Shown: positions 61,524 to 64,000 of the stretch, in pieces
Layout: every line of letters starts with the position of its first letter
How positions within the stretch are numbered: position 1 is the stretch's first letter
NCBI GenBank assembly: GCA_964550615.1
Contig: CAZKAB010000007.1
Coordinates: forward strand, 1-64,000
Origin: M55B144 sp964550615
GTDB taxonomy: Bacteria > Bipolaricaulota > Bipolaricaulia > UBA7950 > UBA9294
DNA length: 64,000 nucleotides
Direction of reading: 5' to 3'
Made by a program: the position numbers and the translations under genes
The notes under the pieces: generated by a model
What the model was told of the DNA's origin: nothing
Seen by the model: the letters and a program-made list of their open reading frames with translations, nothing else
Databases searched by the model: none

Positions 61524-62709
61524 TTTACATGTCCATTCGCGCCACAGCCGCGCCACCAGCCCGCAGATGGAGCTTCCATCTCTCTCTCGATGGGCGAAGA
61601 TTAAAGGCATCGATATCTTAGGAACGGGCGATTTCACTCACCCGCAATGGTTTGACACCCTGCGCAAGAATCTGATCCCGGAAGGAAATGGCCTTCATCT
61701 CTATGACGGAACGCGCTTCTTGCTCACCGCCGAGATATCCGCTATCTGGAGCCAGGGCGGCCGCGTGCGCAAGGTTCATGTGGTTGTTCTCGCCCCATCA
61801 ATCGCCGCGGTGGGAAGAATAAATCGCGCTCTGGGAACGATCGGAAACCTCGGCGCCGACGGGCGGCCGATTCTTGGCATCTCCGCTGAGCGGCTGGCGA
61901 CAGCGATTTGGAGCGAATCCCCGGAGGCAGAGATCATCCCCGCCCACATCTGGACACCGTGGTTTTCCCTGTTCGGATCGCGTTCGGGATTCGACTCGTT
62001 GCAGGAGTGTTTCGGCCCACACAGCGGCCGCATCTTCGCCGTAGAAACGGGACTATCGAGCGATCCTCCGATGAATTGGCGCCTTTCCGCGCTCGATTCC
62101 TTCGCACTTGTGTCAAACTCCGATGCCCACTCACCGAACAAGCTCGGCCGCGAGGCAACGATCTTCGACCTCTTCGAACCAAGCTATGATGAGATCATCG
62201 CCGCCATGAAAGGGCGGGATCCGGCGCACCTCTTGGGAACAATCGAGTTCTTTCCGCAAGAAGGGAAGTATCACTACGACGGCCATCGCGCGTGCGGGAT
62301 CGTCCTCTCTCCGCGCGAATCCATGAAGCACGACAATCGCTGCCCCGTCTGCGGCCGGCCGCTGACAATCGGAGTTATGCATCGGGTGGAGGACCTCGCC
62401 GATCGAGACGAAGACACACTCCCCACCGATCGTCCTTCCTATTGGAGTCTCGTCCCGCTGGAAGAGATCATCGCGCAAGCAGCAGGGGTCGGAGTGAAGA
62501 CAAAGACTGTCGCACGTGAATACGAAAGACTGATCGAGCGATTCGGAAACGAGCTTCGCATCCTGCTCGACCTTCCCACGAAGGAACTTGGCGTGGGAAT
62601 ACCGGCTCCGATCCTCGAGGGAATCAGCAAAGTACGTTCGGGCGAACTCAATGTCGACCCCGGCTACGACGGTGTGTACGGGAAAGTCACTATACCGATA
62701 GAGCGCTAG
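61507..62709 (+). CDS. Endonuclease Q homologue (PHP domain)
   Basis: A 400-aa PHP-domain protein of the TIGR00375/EndoQ type. EndoQ cuts 5' of deaminated bases (hypoxanthine, uracil, xanthine) in archaea and some bacteria. The PHP metal motifs are visible as ADLHVHSRHS, GTGDFTHP, HIWTPW and SNSDAHSPNKLGRE. A four-cysteine-type zinc site follows (RACGIV... CPVCGRPL) and a helix-hairpin-like C-terminus (LPTKELGVGIPAPILEGISKVRSGEL in parts). Start ATG lies within the lipoprotein gene. With mutM and ATL nearby, base-damage repair is a theme. Confidence 0.85.
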   Translation: MRLIADLHVHSRHSRATSPQMELPSLSRWAKIKGIDILGTGDFTHPQWFDTLRKNLIPEGNGLHLYDGTRFLLTAEISAIWSQGGRVRKVHVVVLAPSIAAVGRINRALGTIGNLGADGRPILGISAERLATAIWSESPEAEIIPAHIWTPWFSLFGSRSGFDSLQECFGPHSGRIFAVETGLSSDPPMNWRLSALDSFALVSNSDAHSPNKLGREATIFDLFEPSYDEIIAAMKGRDPAHLLGTIEFFPQEGKYHYDGHRACGIVLSPRESMKHDNRCPVCGRPLTIGVMHRVEDLADRDEDTLPTDRPSYWSLVPLEEIIAQAAGVGVKTKTVAREYERLIERFGNELRILLDLPTKELGVGIPAPILEGISKVRSGELNVDPGYDGVYGKVTIPIER

Positions 62710-62763
62710 GAGAGCGAACTTCGATCCTTCCAATGTCGCTCCGAGCTTCCGTTATCGATGGAC

Positions 62764-63777
62764 CTACTGTTTGAACGCTTTCTCCACTTCGACGCGGAGC
62801 GATCGGGCGACCTCGTCCGTGCAAAAGGCGGCATTAGCGCTGTTTACGAGGAGCGTCTCCAACTGTCCCCGCGAGAGAGAAAAAGCGTCGACAACCGCGC
62901 CCAATTCATGCGTAACATCGATTTGCGACATCAGGCGGTTGTCGGTGTTGATAGTCACCGGAATACCAAGGTCGAGATAGCGCTTCAGCGGATGCTCGGC
63001 GTAGGAATCCATTACGCCCGATATCTGAAGATTGCTCGTCGGGCAGACCTCGAGCGGAATCTTTCGCTCAGCAACCGCCCGTTCGGTTTCCTTATCCTGA
63101 TAGAGGTACACACCATGCCCGATGCGCTCGGCGCCCAGCTCGATCGCCTCGCGTACGTGTGAAGGGCAGCAGCCCTCGCCGGCGTGAATCGTCACATGCA
63201 CTCCGGCGTCGCGGGCAGTCTCGATCGCCCGGCGATGGATTGTCGGCGGAAACCCGTTTTCTGGCCCGGCAAGATCGAACCCAACAACGCCCTTGTCGAG
63301 ATACTCCGCGGCAAGGGCCGCCGCCTGCTCGGATCGCCCGGTGGATTCGTGCTTCATCGCACACAGGATGACGCCGGTGCGGATCGGAAACGCCCGCTCC
63401 GCCCTCTTCGCTCCCGCAAGGACCGCCTCTACAACCTTGCGCGGCCGTAGACCTTGCTCCAGATGAAGGAGGGGGGCGAAGCGGATCTCCATATAGATCA
63501 CATTCTCCGATGCCGCATCGACACACAGCTCGTAGGCCGCCCGCTCCAGCGACGTCTCCGACTGCAGCACGCCGACCGTGATCGCGAACGCCTGCAAATA
63601 CTCCTCCAACGTGCATCGTTCCGGTGGAGTCAGAGCCCGCCGCAAATCGAGATCATCGGGGAATCGCTTATCTGGCGGGAGCGCCTGCGCAAGCTCGATC
63701 ACCGTCTGCAACCGCATCGAGCCGTCAAGATGCACATGCAGGTCAAACTTCGGCAGATCGCGAATCCAACTGTTCAT
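62764..63777 (-). CDS. add: Adenosine deaminase
   Basis: A 337-aa amidohydrolase that deaminates adenosine/deoxyadenosine. The zinc histidines are in DLHVHLDGS, the HAGEG motif carries a catalytic His/Glu pair, and the STDDP-type block appears as NTDNRLM; the CPTSN motif matches adenosine deaminases. Cytoplasmic. It converges on the EndoQ gene. Substituting STDDP by TDN makes adenine deaminase activity possible. Confidence 0.92.
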   Translation of the reverse strand: MNSWIRDLPKFDLHVHLDGSMRLQTVIELAQALPPDKRFPDDLDLRRALTPPERCTLEEYLQAFAITVGVLQSETSLERAAYELCVDAASENVIYMEIRFAPLLHLEQGLRPRKVVEAVLAGAKRAERAFPIRTGVILCAMKHESTGRSEQAAALAAEYLDKGVVGFDLAGPENGFPPTIHRRAIETARDAGVHVTIHAGEGCCPSHVREAIELGAERIGHGVYLYQDKETERAVAERKIPLEVCPTSNLQISGVMDSYAEHPLKRYLDLGIPVTINTDNRLMSQIDVTHELGAVVDAFSLSRGQLETLLVNSANAAFCTDEVARSLRVEVEKAFKQ

Positions 63778-64000
63778 GGCGCTATGTCTCCTTTACGTGA
63801 TCACGCTGTCTTGGAAGGGCCGACAAGCTGCTAATCAGCAACGAAGAATGTCGTTCTATCGTCCGTTCGCCGGCATCGCGCTGCGGTGAACCAAAGACCC
63901 CGCCGCAAGACGCCAACCGGCCGGTGCAGAGAACTAGCACTGCCGTTTCCCCTTACCCCTTAATCCCTAATCCTTGCTTCTGTTTCCGCTTTCGACTCCC
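63778..64000. other. Terminal intergenic sequence
   Basis: About 220 nt upstream of add to the window end. No tRNA, consensus promoter or long frame is recognised. Confidence 0.4.

Overview
The window is a gene-dense bacterial chromosome segment of moderately high GC. I see no phage, transposase, rRNA operon or CRISPR array. The left end is the conserved translation/transcription block: tRNA-Thr, tRNA-Tyr, tRNA-Thr, tuf, rpmG, tRNA-Trp, secE, nusG, rplKAJL, rpoB. Several traits suggest a deep-branching diderm. NusG carries a large inserted domain of the kind known in Thermotoga. RpoB is compact at 1110 residues. There are two LolA-like lipoprotein-sorting proteins and predicted secreted beta-rich proteins, and the principal sigma factor lacks region 1.1. 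A candidate phylum such as Bipolaricaulota (OP1/Acetothermia) would fit, but this is a guess from gene style, not a placement.

Layout. 1-9499: the ribosomal/RNAP block, ending with rpoB, which is not followed by rpoC but by a NUDIX hydrolase and an AhpD-like protein. 9500-10497: a 1-kb non-coding stretch rich in inverted repeats. 10498-13135: a Kbl-type acyltransferase, RidA and an M19 dipeptidase. 13170-21708: a membrane protein, a GAF-PAS-GGDEF protein, MtfA-type peptidase, a protein with two P-loops, TopA, the principal sigma factor and a secreted protein. 21829-31298: HAD phosphatase, TldD/TldE, a GNAT, the nfeD-floA operon with a 43-codon third gene, DUF2007, and lemA-DUF2207. 31483-34789: a serine-biosynthesis cluster (class V aminotransferase, SerA, DUF1015). 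34820-37905: a polar amino-acid ABC importer.

38095-48634: a beta-rich secreted protein with internal repeats, a sigma-like protein without region 4, tRNA-Met, an RNase H-like protein, Dtd, L32, an FtsZ with an unusual N-terminal domain, a four-PAS soluble histidine kinase with its response regulator, and a seven-PKD surface protein. 48978-57799: two TetR-controlled operons, each pairing an ABC transporter with a LolA-like periplasmic protein, separated by a seven-helix membrane protein. 57945-63777: base-damage functions (Fpg/MutM, an alkyltransferase-like protein, an endonuclease Q homologue) mixed with a PLP enzyme, a flavodoxin, a PKD lipoprotein and adenosine deaminase.

The most striking item is the FtsZ homologue at 41811-43193. 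It has intact GTPase motifs and the C-terminal conserved peptide, but its first ~86 residues resemble the small domain found at the DnaA N-terminus and in DNA polymerase III gamma/tau. That architecture, between the L32 region and a soluble PAS histidine kinase/response regulator pair, could link division to replication. Other candidates are the region-4-less sigma factor, the tandem P-loop protein, the paired TetR/LolA/ABC modules, a leaderless nfeD promoter and the hidden small gene downstream of floA.
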